Source: Oscillospiraceae bacterium (lineage in GTDB: Bacteria > Bacillota > Clostridia > Oscillospirales > CAG-272). From it: DNA of 13,662 nt. The DNA lies in contig WREN01000024.1 in assembly GCA_009779295.1 (NCBI GenBank), forward strand, positions 1 to 13,662. The letters are read 5' to 3'. The notes below the pieces were generated by a model. That model was not told the DNA's origin. It saw only the letters and a program-made list of their open reading frames with translations, and did not search any database. Shown here in pieces: positions 1-6,944 of the stretch. Position numbers and translations under genes: made by a program. The number at the start of each line of letters is the position of its first letter. Position 1 is the stretch's first letter.

Positions 1-642
1 AAATCGATTCTGCTTGACGGTTCCAGCTTCCTGCTTGTGATGATAACAAGTACGAGCATAGTCAAAACGCGCTACATCTATGTGAAATTCATAATCACCG
101 AACAAATCCTTAGCGAGTTCGAAACGGTGTTGAACACATTCCTCACAAACATCACGATGGAAATGGTAACATTGCCGCTTATAATGGAAATGGAGCGGCG
201 GCTGCCGGAATGTGAAGCGTTAGTTTCGCCCGTCATCAAATGCGTGTACGAAGTGCTGGGAGAATTGAACGACGGCGATTTGAAGTTCGACGGTGTGAAC
301 CGGCTGCTGCAATACCCTGAATTCACGGACATCGAACGATTGAAAGAGCTTTTAGGTGTACTTGAAAACAAAGAAGAAATCCTTAACATCGTATCAAGTT
401 CGGAACACGATGTCGTGAACATCTACATCGGTTCGGAAAATTCGGTCGAGATCATGCAAAAATCGACATTGGTTTTCAAAACAATAAAATCCGGCGATAA
501 AATCGTCGGAGCGATAGGCGTACTCGGACCGTGCAGAATGGATTACTCAAAAGTTATCACGACCGTCGAATATCTGGCGAGCAATATAACTGAAATGAAC
601 AAAAACTTATTGAGCGGAGGCGAAGATAAACAGAATGTGTGA
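1..642 (+). CDS. hrcA: Heat-inducible transcription repressor HrcA, 3' part
   Basis: HrcA represses class I heat-shock operons by binding CIRCE operators, and its activity is tuned by GroEL (known for the family). Reading frame 1 is open from base 1 to the TGA at 640-642, giving 213 residues. Full HrcA proteins are about 340 residues, so the N-terminal winged-helix DNA-binding domain lies upstream of the window and the ATG at 37 is internal. The visible part is the dimerisation/GAF-like region. The C-terminal segment GVLGPCRMDYSKVITTVEYL (encoded near 520-580) is the HrcA hallmark, usually written IGPTRMDYSRV..LEY. The early stretch with VMITSTSIVKTRYIYV fits the family's beta-strand after the HTH. 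It is the first gene of the cluster and overlaps grpE by 8 bp, which suggests translational coupling. Confidence 0.93.
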   Translation, partial: KSILLDGSSFLLVMITSTSIVKTRYIYVKFIITEQILSEFETVLNTFLTNITMEMVTLPLIMEMERRLPECEALVSPVIKCVYEVLGELNDGDLKFDGVNRLLQYPEFTDIERLKELLGVLENKEEILNIVSSSEHDVVNIYIGSENSVEIMQKSTLVFKTIKSGDKIVGAIGVLGPCRMDYSKVITTVEYLASNITEMNKNLLSGGEDKQNV

Positions 643-1147
643 AGAATGTGAAGTAATAGAAGAAGTTGAAGAGCCTGAAGAAATTGAGACAGACGAAAAA
701 ATCATCAAAAAAATTATCAAAGAACTCACTAAAGAGAATGAAAATCTAAGCAAAAGTTACGACGAATTGAACGACCGATATCTGCGCACGCTTGCAGAAT
801 ATGACAATTACCGCAAGCGGACATTGAAAGAGCGCGACGGCATTTACGCCGATGCGTACAGCGAAGTTATAAAAGAAATCCTGCCGATTATTGACAATCT
901 TGAACGCGCTTTGTTATTTTCAGAAGATGAAGGTATCAAACTGACATACAACCAATGCGTTGAGATTTTCAAAAGATTGGGTATTGAAGAAATCGAAACT
1001 TTAAAGTTTGACCCGGAATTCCATCACGCGGTTATGCACACGGAAGATGAGAATTACGGAGAGAACGAAATAATCGAAGTTTTCCAAAAGGGATATAAAC
1101 TCGGCGAAAAAATTATCAGATATGCCATGGTTAAAGTCGCAAATTAA
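635..1147 (+). CDS. grpE: GrpE, nucleotide exchange factor of DnaK
   Basis: GrpE is the cytoplasmic co-chaperone that releases ADP from DnaK. The 170-residue product has an acidic N-terminus (residues 1-22), a long charged helix predicted as coiled coil (about 23-70, including AEYDNYRKRT at 54-63), a helical bundle (71-115), and the C-terminal beta domain with GIEEIETLKFDPEFHHAVMH (116-135) and KGYKLGEKIIRYAMVKVAN (152-170). Length is at the short end for the family. The usual RPAMVKV motif reads RYAMVKV here, a small departure. The start at 635 overlaps the hrcA end by 8 bp. The best Shine-Dalgarno, GGAGG at 616-620, is about 14 nt away, so initiation may depend on ribosomes finishing hrcA. 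Two cysteines (C2, C5) in the first five residues are unusual. Identification is secure from sequence and position before dnaK. Confidence 0.95.
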   Translation: MCEECEVIEEVEEPEEIETDEKIIKKIIKELTKENENLSKSYDELNDRYLRTLAEYDNYRKRTLKERDGIYADAYSEVIKEILPIIDNLERALLFSEDEGIKLTYNQCVEIFKRLGIEEIETLKFDPEFHHAVMHTEDENYGENEIIEVFQKGYKLGEKIIRYAMVKVAN

Positions 1148-1187
1148 TAAAATTTAAATATAATAAAAACTAAACGGAGGAATAAAA

Positions 1188-3029
1188 ATGGGTAAAATTA
1201 TTGGAATAGATCTTGGAACAACGAATTCGTGCGTAGCTGTTTATGAAGGCGGCGAACCGATAGTAATAACGAATCCGGAAGGCGCGAGAACAACGCCGTC
1301 CGTAGTCGCGTTCTCAAAAACGAACGAGCGCATGGTGGGACAGGTCGCGAAACGTCAGGCAATCACAAATCCCGACCGCACAGTTATGTCGATAAAGCGC
1401 GAAATGGGAACGGATCACAAAGTTAAAATAGACGACAAAACATATACGCCGCAGGAAATTTCGGCGATGATACTGCAAAAGTTGAAAACAGACGCCGAAA
1501 CATATCTCGGTACGACCATCACACAGGCGGTCATTACGGTGCCGGCGTACTTCTCGGACGCGCAGCGTCAGGCAACCAAAGACGCGGGCAAAATCGCGGG
1601 GCTTGAAGTCATGCGCATCATCAACGAGCCGACGGCTGCCGCTCTCGCTTACGGCTTGGATAAAGAAATTGAGCAGAAGATAATGATATTCGACCTCGGC
1701 GGCGGAACGTTTGACGTTTCGTTGCTTGAGATCAGCGACGGCGTATTCGAAGTTTTGGCGACCGCGGGCAACAACAGGCTCGGCGGCGACGATTTCGACA
1801 TGCGCGTTATCGACTGGATAGCCGAGACGTTCAAAAAAGAAAACGGAGGAATCGACCTCCGCAAGGATAAGATGGCGCTACAGAGATTGAAGGAAGCCGC
1901 TGAAAAGGCGAAAATCGAGCTGTCCGGCATGGCGACGGCTAACATCAACCTGCCGTTCATCACCGCGGACGCAAGCGGCCCGAAACATTTCGACACGACA
2001 TTAACACGCGCAAAATTTAACGAACTTACCGCAGACCTTGTCGAAGCTACGATGACGCCGACAAAGAGAGCATTGTCTGACGCGGGATTATCACCGGCGC
2101 AGGTTGACAGAGTGTTGCTTGTCGGAGGTTCTACGCGCATACCGGCAGTACAAGACGCGATAAAGAATTTCCTTGGCAAAGAACCGTTCAAGGGTATCAA
2201 CCCCGATGAGTGCGTCGCTATCGGCGCGGCCGTTCAGGCGGGCGTTCTCGGCGGCGACGTCAAGGACGTAGTTCTGCTCGATGTTACACCGTTGTCGCTC
2301 GGCATTGAGACCCTCGGCGGCGTATTCAACAGGATCATCGACCGCAACACGACCATTCCGGTCAAGAAGAGCCAGATTTACTCCACAGCTGCAGACGGTC
2401 AGACTTCGGTTGAGATTCACGTGCTGCAAGGCGAGCGTGACATGGCGAAAGGTAACACCACCCTTGGGCGTTTCATGCTCGACGGCATACCGTCCGCGCC
2501 GCGCGGCGTTCCGCAGGTTGAAGTGACGTTCGACATCGACGCTAACGGTATCGTGAACGTCACTGCTACGGATAAAGGCACGGGCAAGGAACAGCACATC
2601 ACAATTACGTCATCGACTAACATGAGTAAAGAAGATGTTGAACGCGCAGTCAAAGAAGCGGAAAAATTCGCCGAAGAGGATAAAAAGCTCAAAGAAGCCG
2701 TTGAAACAAAGAATAACGCGGAGAATTTGATTTACCAGAGCGAAAAAACGCTCGGCGAAATCGGCGACAAAGTTTTGGAATCCGAAAAAGAGGATGTCAA
2801 AGCGGCGATTGAAAAGCTGAAAGAAACCGTTAAAGGCGACAATATCGACTTGATTAAAGCCGATACGGAAGCGTTGCAGAAGAAATTTTACGAATTGTCG
2901 GAGAAGTTATACAAACAGGATCCGGGTCAGGGTGGCGGCGATGCAGGCGGCGGACCGGAAGGTTACGATCAGGATGATTCCGGCGGTGAGTTTAACGCTG
3001 ATTTTGAAGATAAAACCGACGATAATTAA
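1188..3029 (+). CDS. dnaK: Chaperone DnaK (Hsp70)
   Basis: DnaK is an ATP-driven cytoplasmic chaperone working with DnaJ and GrpE. The 613-residue protein shows all three Hsp70 signatures: IDLGTTNS (7-14), IFDLGGGTFDVSLL (167-180) and VLLVGGSTRIPAVQ (309-322). The interdomain linker around VLLDVTPLSLG (361-371) is followed by the beta-sandwich substrate domain (about 372-480), the helical lid (481-575) and a glycine- and aspartate-rich disordered tail (578-613). Between MSIKREMG and the YTPQEISA segment the protein lacks the roughly 20-residue insertion of Gram-negative DnaK, which marks a monoderm-type protein. The start follows a strong Shine-Dalgarno, CGGAGGA at 1175-1181, 6 nt before ATG. 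Only 40 bp separate it from grpE. The stop is followed by a hairpin and a long palindrome before dnaJ, so dnaK may be expressed above dnaJ. Confidence 0.98.
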   Translation: MGKIIGIDLGTTNSCVAVYEGGEPIVITNPEGARTTPSVVAFSKTNERMVGQVAKRQAITNPDRTVMSIKREMGTDHKVKIDDKTYTPQEISAMILQKLKTDAETYLGTTITQAVITVPAYFSDAQRQATKDAGKIAGLEVMRIINEPTAAALAYGLDKEIEQKIMIFDLGGGTFDVSLLEISDGVFEVLATAGNNRLGGDDFDMRVIDWIAETFKKENGGIDLRKDKMALQRLKEAAEKAKIELSGMATANINLPFITADASGPKHFDTTLTRAKFNELTADLVEATMTPTKRALSDAGLSPAQVDRVLLVGGSTRIPAVQDAIKNFLGKEPFKGINPDECVAIGAAVQAGVLGGDVKDVVLLDVTPLSLGIETLGGVFNRIIDRNTTIPVKKSQIYSTAADGQTSVEIHVLQGERDMAKGNTTLGRFMLDGIPSAPRGVPQVEVTFDIDANGIVNVTATDKGTGKEQHITITSSTNMSKEDVERAVKEAEKFAEEDKKLKEAVETKNNAENLIYQSEKTLGEIGDKVLESEKEDVKAAIEKLKETVKGDNIDLIKADTEALQKKFYELSEKLYKQDPGQGGGDAGGGPEGYDQDDSGGEFNADFEDKTDDN

Positions 3030-3057
3030 AGATTATTACAAATAATTGCAATTGAAC

Positions 3058-3087
3058 GGGACGGGGAGGAATAACAATCTCCGTCCC
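3058..3087 (+). terminator. Possible weak intrinsic terminator after dnaK
   Basis: GGGACGG (3058-3064) pairs with CCGTCCC (3081-3087), and two further pairs are possible after a GG bulge. The loop is A/T-rich. The downstream sequence is ATTTGGG rather than a clean T-run, so termination would be inefficient. It starts 28 bp after the dnaK stop and directly precedes the long palindrome. It could act as partial terminator or as a 3'-end stabiliser that sets the dnaK to dnaJ ratio. Confidence 0.4.
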
Positions 3088-3095
3088 ATTTGGGA

Positions 3096-3214
3096 AAAAC
3101 ACCCGCCGCTTGCGAGCGGCACCCTCTTTACAAAAGAGGGCAGGGATTTGGAACGTATTTTTCTCTTTGCCCTCTTTTGTAAAGAGGGTGCCGCTCGCAA
3201 GCGGCGGGTATTTT
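3096..3214. repeat. Long perfect palindrome, copy 1 of a two-copy repeat family
   Basis: Bases 3101-3142 and 3168-3209 are exact reverse complements over 42 bp, separated by a 25-nt spacer (3143-3167). Beyond the arms, AAAA (3096-3099) can pair with TTTT (3211-3214) after one mismatch, so the element looks like a bidirectional terminator. Each arm also holds two smaller hairpins: GCCGCT-TGCG-AGCGGC and CCCTCTT-TACAA-AAGAGGG in the left arm, with their counterparts in the right. A diverged relative lies at 12646-12760, and 22 bases are identical (3169-3190 and 12716-12737). No open reading frame or transposase is inside. Candidate interpretations are a MITE-like or REP-like element, or an internal terminator or RNA-stability element between dnaK and dnaJ. 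Confidence 0.9.
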
Positions 3215-3246
3215 AAAATATTAGCGAAGGTGGTTTATAAATAAAC

Positions 3247-4386
3247 ATGGCAGAAAACAAACGCGATTATTATGATGTGCTGGGGCTGCAAAAGGGTGCA
3301 AGCGAGGACGATATAAAGAAGGCTTTCAGAGCGCTCGCGAAAAAGTATCACCCGGACATGAATCCCGACGACAAAAATGCCGAAGCGAAATTCAAAGAGA
3401 TCAACGAAGCGTACGCGATATTATCCGATCCCGAAAAGAAATCCAGATATGATCAATACGGTCACGACGGAATCAATCCGAACATGGGTACCGGATTCGG
3501 AGATTTCAGCGGTTTCGGAGGATTTGATTTCAGCGATATTGTAGGTTCATTTTTTGGCGGCGGTAATTCCGGCGGGTCACGGCGTAATACTCCTGTAAGG
3601 GGCGACGATATTATAACGAGAATTACTGTTTCGTTTGAGGAAGCGGCGTTCGGGTGTAAGAAAGAAGTAAATTTCAACAGAATTGAAAAATGCGGTGTTT
3701 GCGGGTCTACGGGTTCCGCAAAAGGTACCAGCGGAGTGGAAACATGTCCGACATGTAAAGGGTCCGGGCAGGTTAAATTTTCACAGCGTACGGCTTTAGG
3801 CATGTTTCAAACTACACGGAGCTGCGACGCATGTAAGGGGACAGGTAAAGTTATAAAAGAACCGTGTACTAACTGCCGCGGTACAGGGGCTGTAAAAGTG
3901 TCTAAAAAATATGAAGTCTCGGTCCCCGCCGGTATCGATAACGGCCAGAATATACCGTTGCGTTCGCAGGGGAATGAGGGGTACAACGGCGGCGGTTCGG
4001 GGGATTTGATTATTAACGTGAGCGTGCGTCCGCATTCGATATTCGAACGCGACGGCGGCAATATATATTGTGAAATTCCGATAACTTTCGCGGAAGCGGC
4101 GCTGGGCGCGGAGATAAACGTTCCGACGCTTGAGGGCGATGTAAAATACGACATACCCGAAGGCACTCAGACCGGTACAAAGTTTTCCATGAAAAATAAA
4201 GGCATACAAATTATAAATACAAGGACGAGAGGCGACCTCATATTCCGTGTTATAGTTGATGTGCCCAGAAATTTAAGCGACGCGCAGAAAGATTTGCTGA
4301 AAAAATTCGCGGATTCGTGCAGCGACGTCAACCACGGTAAAAAACGCACGTTTTTTGAAAAACTTGAAAAGTTGTTTGGTAGATAA
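3247..4386 (+). CDS. dnaJ: Chaperone DnaJ (type I Hsp40)
   Basis: DnaJ delivers substrates to DnaK and stimulates its ATPase in the cytoplasm. The 379-residue protein has a J domain (about 6-72) with the essential HPD at 35-37, a Gly/Phe-rich linker (about 78-110), a cysteine-rich zinc domain (149-215), and C-terminal beta domains (about 220-340). The four zinc repeats are CGVCGSTG (149-156), CPTCKGSG (167-174), CDACKGTG (193-200) and CTNCRGTG (207-214). All eight cysteines are present, but the first repeat has Ser in place of the usual Gly at its sixth position. The start gives the family's normal N-terminus (KRDYYDVLGL). The ribosome site AAGGTGG at 3227-3233 is about 13 nt upstream, which is weak. 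It is separated from dnaK by 217 bp carrying the long palindrome, so its expression is probably partly uncoupled. Confidence 0.97.
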   Translation: MAENKRDYYDVLGLQKGASEDDIKKAFRALAKKYHPDMNPDDKNAEAKFKEINEAYAILSDPEKKSRYDQYGHDGINPNMGTGFGDFSGFGGFDFSDIVGSFFGGGNSGGSRRNTPVRGDDIITRITVSFEEAAFGCKKEVNFNRIEKCGVCGSTGSAKGTSGVETCPTCKGSGQVKFSQRTALGMFQTTRSCDACKGTGKVIKEPCTNCRGTGAVKVSKKYEVSVPAGIDNGQNIPLRSQGNEGYNGGGSGDLIINVSVRPHSIFERDGGNIYCEIPITFAEAALGAEINVPTLEGDVKYDIPEGTQTGTKFSMKNKGIQIINTRTRGDLIFRVIVDVPRNLSDAQKDLLKKFADSCSDVNHGKKRTFFEKLEKLFGR

Positions 4387-4395
4387 TTAATGATA

Positions 4396-5325
4396 ATGAA
4401 TTGGACGCAGTTGAAAGTTACATGTAAAACAGAGCATTTGGATACAGTCTGCGCGGTGATGAGTATGCTCGATAATGGCTTGATGATTGAGGATTACCGT
4501 GACATTGAAGAGAATAATATCAACATTTTATACGGCGAATTGATCGATGAAGCGTTGTTGAAGAAGGACCGAACTGTCGCGGCGGTAAGTTTGTACATAC
4601 CGGAAACGAAAAATCACAATGAGTACATCGCGTTCATTAAGGATAGACTCGACGTTCCGTATGAATACGAACTGATCGGTTTAGCCGAAGAGGATTGGGC
4701 GAACTCATGGAAACAGTATTACAAGCCGATTAAAATCGGCGAACGAATTGTTATCGTACCTGAATGGGAAGATTATTCGCCATTGCATGGCGAGTTAATC
4801 GTGAAAATGGATCCCGGTATGGCGTTCGGTTCGGGAACGCACGAAACGACGCGTTTGTGTATAGAACTGATCGAAAAGCATATTCCCGCGAATTGTAACG
4901 CATTAGATATTGGCACAGGAAGCGGAATCCTCGCGATTATTGAATCATTGTTAGGCGCGAAGAATGTGCTCGCGTGCGATATTGATCCCACTGCCGTTAA
5001 AGTCGCGCGGGAAAATGCCGCGCTTAATTGTGTTCAAAATATAACTTTTGAAGTTTCAGATTTGCTAAAAAATGTCACCGGACTGTACGATTTCGCGAGC
5101 GCGAACATCGTTGCGGACATAATAATCCGCTTAGCTCCGGATGTCAGGAGATACTTGAAAGAAGATGCAATAATTGTAATTTCAGGAATTATTTGTACGC
5201 AATCGGACGAAGTTATGAAGGCGATGACAGAAAATGGATTTGTTTTTACCGATAAATTGGAAGAAAATGATTGGGTTGCGTATGTTTTTAAAAAAATTAA
5301 TAAAAAAGTACAAAAAAAAGTTTGA
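4396..5325 (+). CDS. prmA: Ribosomal protein L11 methyltransferase PrmA
   Basis: PrmA is a SAM-dependent methyltransferase that methylates ribosomal protein L11. It commonly follows dnaJ in Bacillota. The predicted 309 residues fit the family. The N-terminal L11-binding region starts MNWTQLKV, matching the family's usual M-(K/N)-W start. The central block EEDWANSWKQYYKPIKIG and MDPGMAFGSGTHETT is highly characteristic, and SAM motif I reads ALDIGTGSGILAI, followed by CDIDP and the catalytic-region ANIVADII. An ATG two codons earlier (4390) is possible. Neither start has a clear Shine-Dalgarno, and I chose 4396 from the family N-terminus. The gene follows dnaJ by under 10 bp, so translational coupling is likely. 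The lysine-rich C-terminal tail is encoded by A-rich DNA that doubles as the upstream part of the rsmE promoter. Confidence 0.94.
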   Translation: MNWTQLKVTCKTEHLDTVCAVMSMLDNGLMIEDYRDIEENNINILYGELIDEALLKKDRTVAAVSLYIPETKNHNEYIAFIKDRLDVPYEYELIGLAEEDWANSWKQYYKPIKIGERIVIVPEWEDYSPLHGELIVKMDPGMAFGSGTHETTRLCIELIEKHIPANCNALDIGTGSGILAIIESLLGAKNVLACDIDPTAVKVARENAALNCVQNITFEVSDLLKNVTGLYDFASANIVADIIIRLAPDVRRYLKEDAIIVISGIICTQSDEVMKAMTENGFVFTDKLEENDWVAYVFKKINKKVQKKV

Positions 5326-5350
5326 CATTTTGGTTATTTTGTAGTATAAT
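5322..5350 (+). promoter_or_regulatory. Perfect-consensus sigma-A promoter for rsmE
   Basis: TTGACA (5322-5327) and TATAAT (5345-5350) are both exact consensus hexamers with the optimal 17-bp spacer. The -35 overlaps the prmA stop codon TGA (5323-5325). A-tracts at about 5288-5320 look like an UP element. The predicted transcription start (about 5357) falls only some 9 nt before the rsmE ATG, on or just after the GGAG at 5354-5357. The resulting mRNA would be almost leaderless. It may also drive the following genes. Confidence 0.8.
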
Positions 5351-5365
5351 TATGGAGATTTATAA

Positions 5366-6094
5366 ATGCAAAGATTTTTTTTATCTGCACAAAATATTGA
5401 TATTGAAAATAAAATCTTAAAAATAGAGGGTTCGGATTCAAAACACATCGCTCAGTCGCTGCGTATGAAGCAAGGCGATACAATTACCGTTTGCGACATG
5501 CAAAAATTTGAGTATAGTTGCGAAATCATTTCAATTAACGATTTTGTTACGGCGGAAATCATTTCCATAAGCAAAAACGATACCGAACCTAATTATAAAG
5601 CATATTTATATCAAGCGTTGCCAAAGAACGACAAAATGGATTACATCGTACAGAAAGCGGTTGAATTGGGGGTATATGAGATAATCCCGTTTATAAGCGA
5701 GAGATGTATTTCACGCCCCGATAAAAAATCGGTAGATAATAAAGTGTCGAGGTGGCAGAAAATTTCAGAAGAAGCGGCGAAACAATGCGGACGCGGAATA
5801 ATTCCCGTCGTGCGTAGCGTAATTGATTATGAAAAGGCTCTTGCGGACGCGGTTGGAACCAAGTTTTTGTGTTACGAAGGCGACGGTACAGAATCGGTCG
5901 CGAAAATAATTTGTGAATCGGAATCAGATATCAGCTTCTTTATCGGCCCTGAGGGAGGATTCAGTATGCGGGAAGTTGCCGCAGCCCGCGGACGCAGTTT
6001 GCGCGCTGTTGGACTCGGTAAATTGATATTGCGCTGCGAAACGGCGTCAGGATTTGTATTGGCATGTTTATCATATGAAAAAAATTTAATTTAG
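5366..6094 (+). CDS. rsmE: 16S rRNA (uracil-1498-N3)-methyltransferase RsmE
   Basis: RsmE methylates N3 of U1498 in 16S rRNA of the small subunit. The 242-residue length is normal. The N-terminal PUA-like domain (about 1-72) starts with the family's MQRFF and includes SKHIAQSLRMKQGD. The SPOUT (trefoil-knot) methyltransferase domain follows, with KNDKMDYIVQKAVELGV (87-103), ISEEAAKQCGR (133-143), FIGPEGGFS (192-200, SAM loop) and GLGKLILRCETA (216-227). In most homologues the last motif reads LGPRILR.ETA, so the Pro and Arg are changed to Lys and Leu. GGAG at 5354-5357 lies 8 nt before the ATG, but the promoter just upstream predicts a transcript that keeps little or none of it. Read-through transcripts from prmA would carry the full ribosome site. 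Confidence 0.94.
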   Translation: MQRFFLSAQNIDIENKILKIEGSDSKHIAQSLRMKQGDTITVCDMQKFEYSCEIISINDFVTAEIISISKNDTEPNYKAYLYQALPKNDKMDYIVQKAVELGVYEIIPFISERCISRPDKKSVDNKVSRWQKISEEAAKQCGRGIIPVVRSVIDYEKALADAVGTKFLCYEGDGTESVAKIICESESDISFFIGPEGGFSMREVAAARGRSLRAVGLGKLILRCETASGFVLACLSYEKNLI

Positions 6095-6124
6095 TAAATT
6101 ATAAACTCGGAGTGTTAAAAATTT

Positions 6125-6907
6125 ATGAGCGTTAATCGGATTAAAAAAAGCAAAGTTGAAACTGAACAAAGAAATAATTTAATCATCAACCGTATGATGG
6201 CGATGTTTGTCGTCGCTACAGTTGCGGTTGTGGCGGTATTGATGCTGAAGAAAAACGGCGGCAGGCACGAAGTTACGTTTGTTTTGAATGTACTTCCTAT
6301 ATTACAAATAATCAGCGGAATATTATTTGCCGGAGCGACCGCCTTTTTTATTGTTAGAAAAGTTAATAAAACAGACGAAAGTTTGATCTACCTGTCAAGT
6401 CCGACTTTATTGATATTGGCGGCGGCGTTATTTGGATCGTGCATGCTGTACACGACAATAAAAAACGCTTATGTCGTCATTGGGATCATCGGGCTTTTGG
6501 TTATCAGTTTTGTATATAACTTTTTTCAACGGGACTATTTTTGGTATTCAATATTTCAAGTGGCTTACATTGTGATGATTTTAGCGATTAAAATCACATC
6601 TGTTCAGCCGTTATGGATGCAGAGTTTCATGAGTTTTTCAAAAATATTTATTTTCGTGCTTCCTGTTTTAATTGTTATTGGGTTATTGATAACAAAGAAA
6701 AACAGCGGTATTTTCAAATTCGGGAAATTTAACGTCCCTCTTATGAAACCGCGGTCAATATATTACCCTTTCTATATCGGTGCGGGGGCAGCCGTCGCGA
6801 GCGGAATAATCAGTATTTTATTTGCGAACATGGCGATTTACGCGATAATAGCATTGTTTGCTTTATATTTAATCTTCGGAATAATCTACGCGGTGAAAAT
6901 GATATAA
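6125..6907 (+). CDS. Unrecognised polytopic membrane protein
   Basis: I do not recognise this family. The 260-residue product begins with a basic, cytoplasm-like segment (MSVNRIKKSKVETEQ, 1-25). About eight hydrophobic segments follow, near residues 25-42, 53-77, 92-110, 115-131, 137-156, 170-189, 212-232 and 236-257. No catalytic motif, cysteine pair or transporter signature stands out. Short loops carry positive charges (KKNGGRHE at 42-49, RKVNK at 78-82, KKNSGIFKFGKF at 191-202), so the termini are probably cytoplasmic. CGGAG (6108-6112) lies about 12 nt before the ATG, and the gene follows rsmE by 30 bp, so it probably shares the rsmE promoter. Its neighbour downstream is the PucR/CdaR-like regulator. 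A role in the envelope is only a guess from context. Confidence 0.85.
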   Translation: MSVNRIKKSKVETEQRNNLIINRMMAMFVVATVAVVAVLMLKKNGGRHEVTFVLNVLPILQIISGILFAGATAFFIVRKVNKTDESLIYLSSPTLLILAAALFGSCMLYTTIKNAYVVIGIIGLLVISFVYNFFQRDYFWYSIFQVAYIVMILAIKITSVQPLWMQSFMSFSKIFIFVLPVLIVIGLLITKKNSGIFKFGKFNVPLMKPRSIYYPFYIGAGAAVASGIISILFANMAIYAIIALFALYLIFGIIYAVKMI

Positions 6908-6944
6908 GAAATAAAATAAAAAATTACAGAAGGGAGGACGTTAT

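Noticed and set aside
1649..2597. Long open frames on the minus strand inside dnaK
   Set aside because: They lie antisense to a fully conserved DnaK, have no recognisable motifs, and arise from the GC-rich codon pattern of that gene.
3096..3214. CRISPR repeat-spacer unit
   Set aside because: It is a single inverted repeat with one spacer, not regularly spaced direct repeats, and no cas genes are present.
3209..3220. TATTTTAAAATA as a dnaJ promoter -10 region
   Set aside because: It is an A/T palindrome with no fitting -35 at 17 bp, and the implied start would collide with the dnaJ ribosome site.
3462..4349. Minus-strand open frames across dnaJ
   Set aside because: They are shadows of the conserved DnaJ coding sequence, with low-complexity or unrecognisable products.
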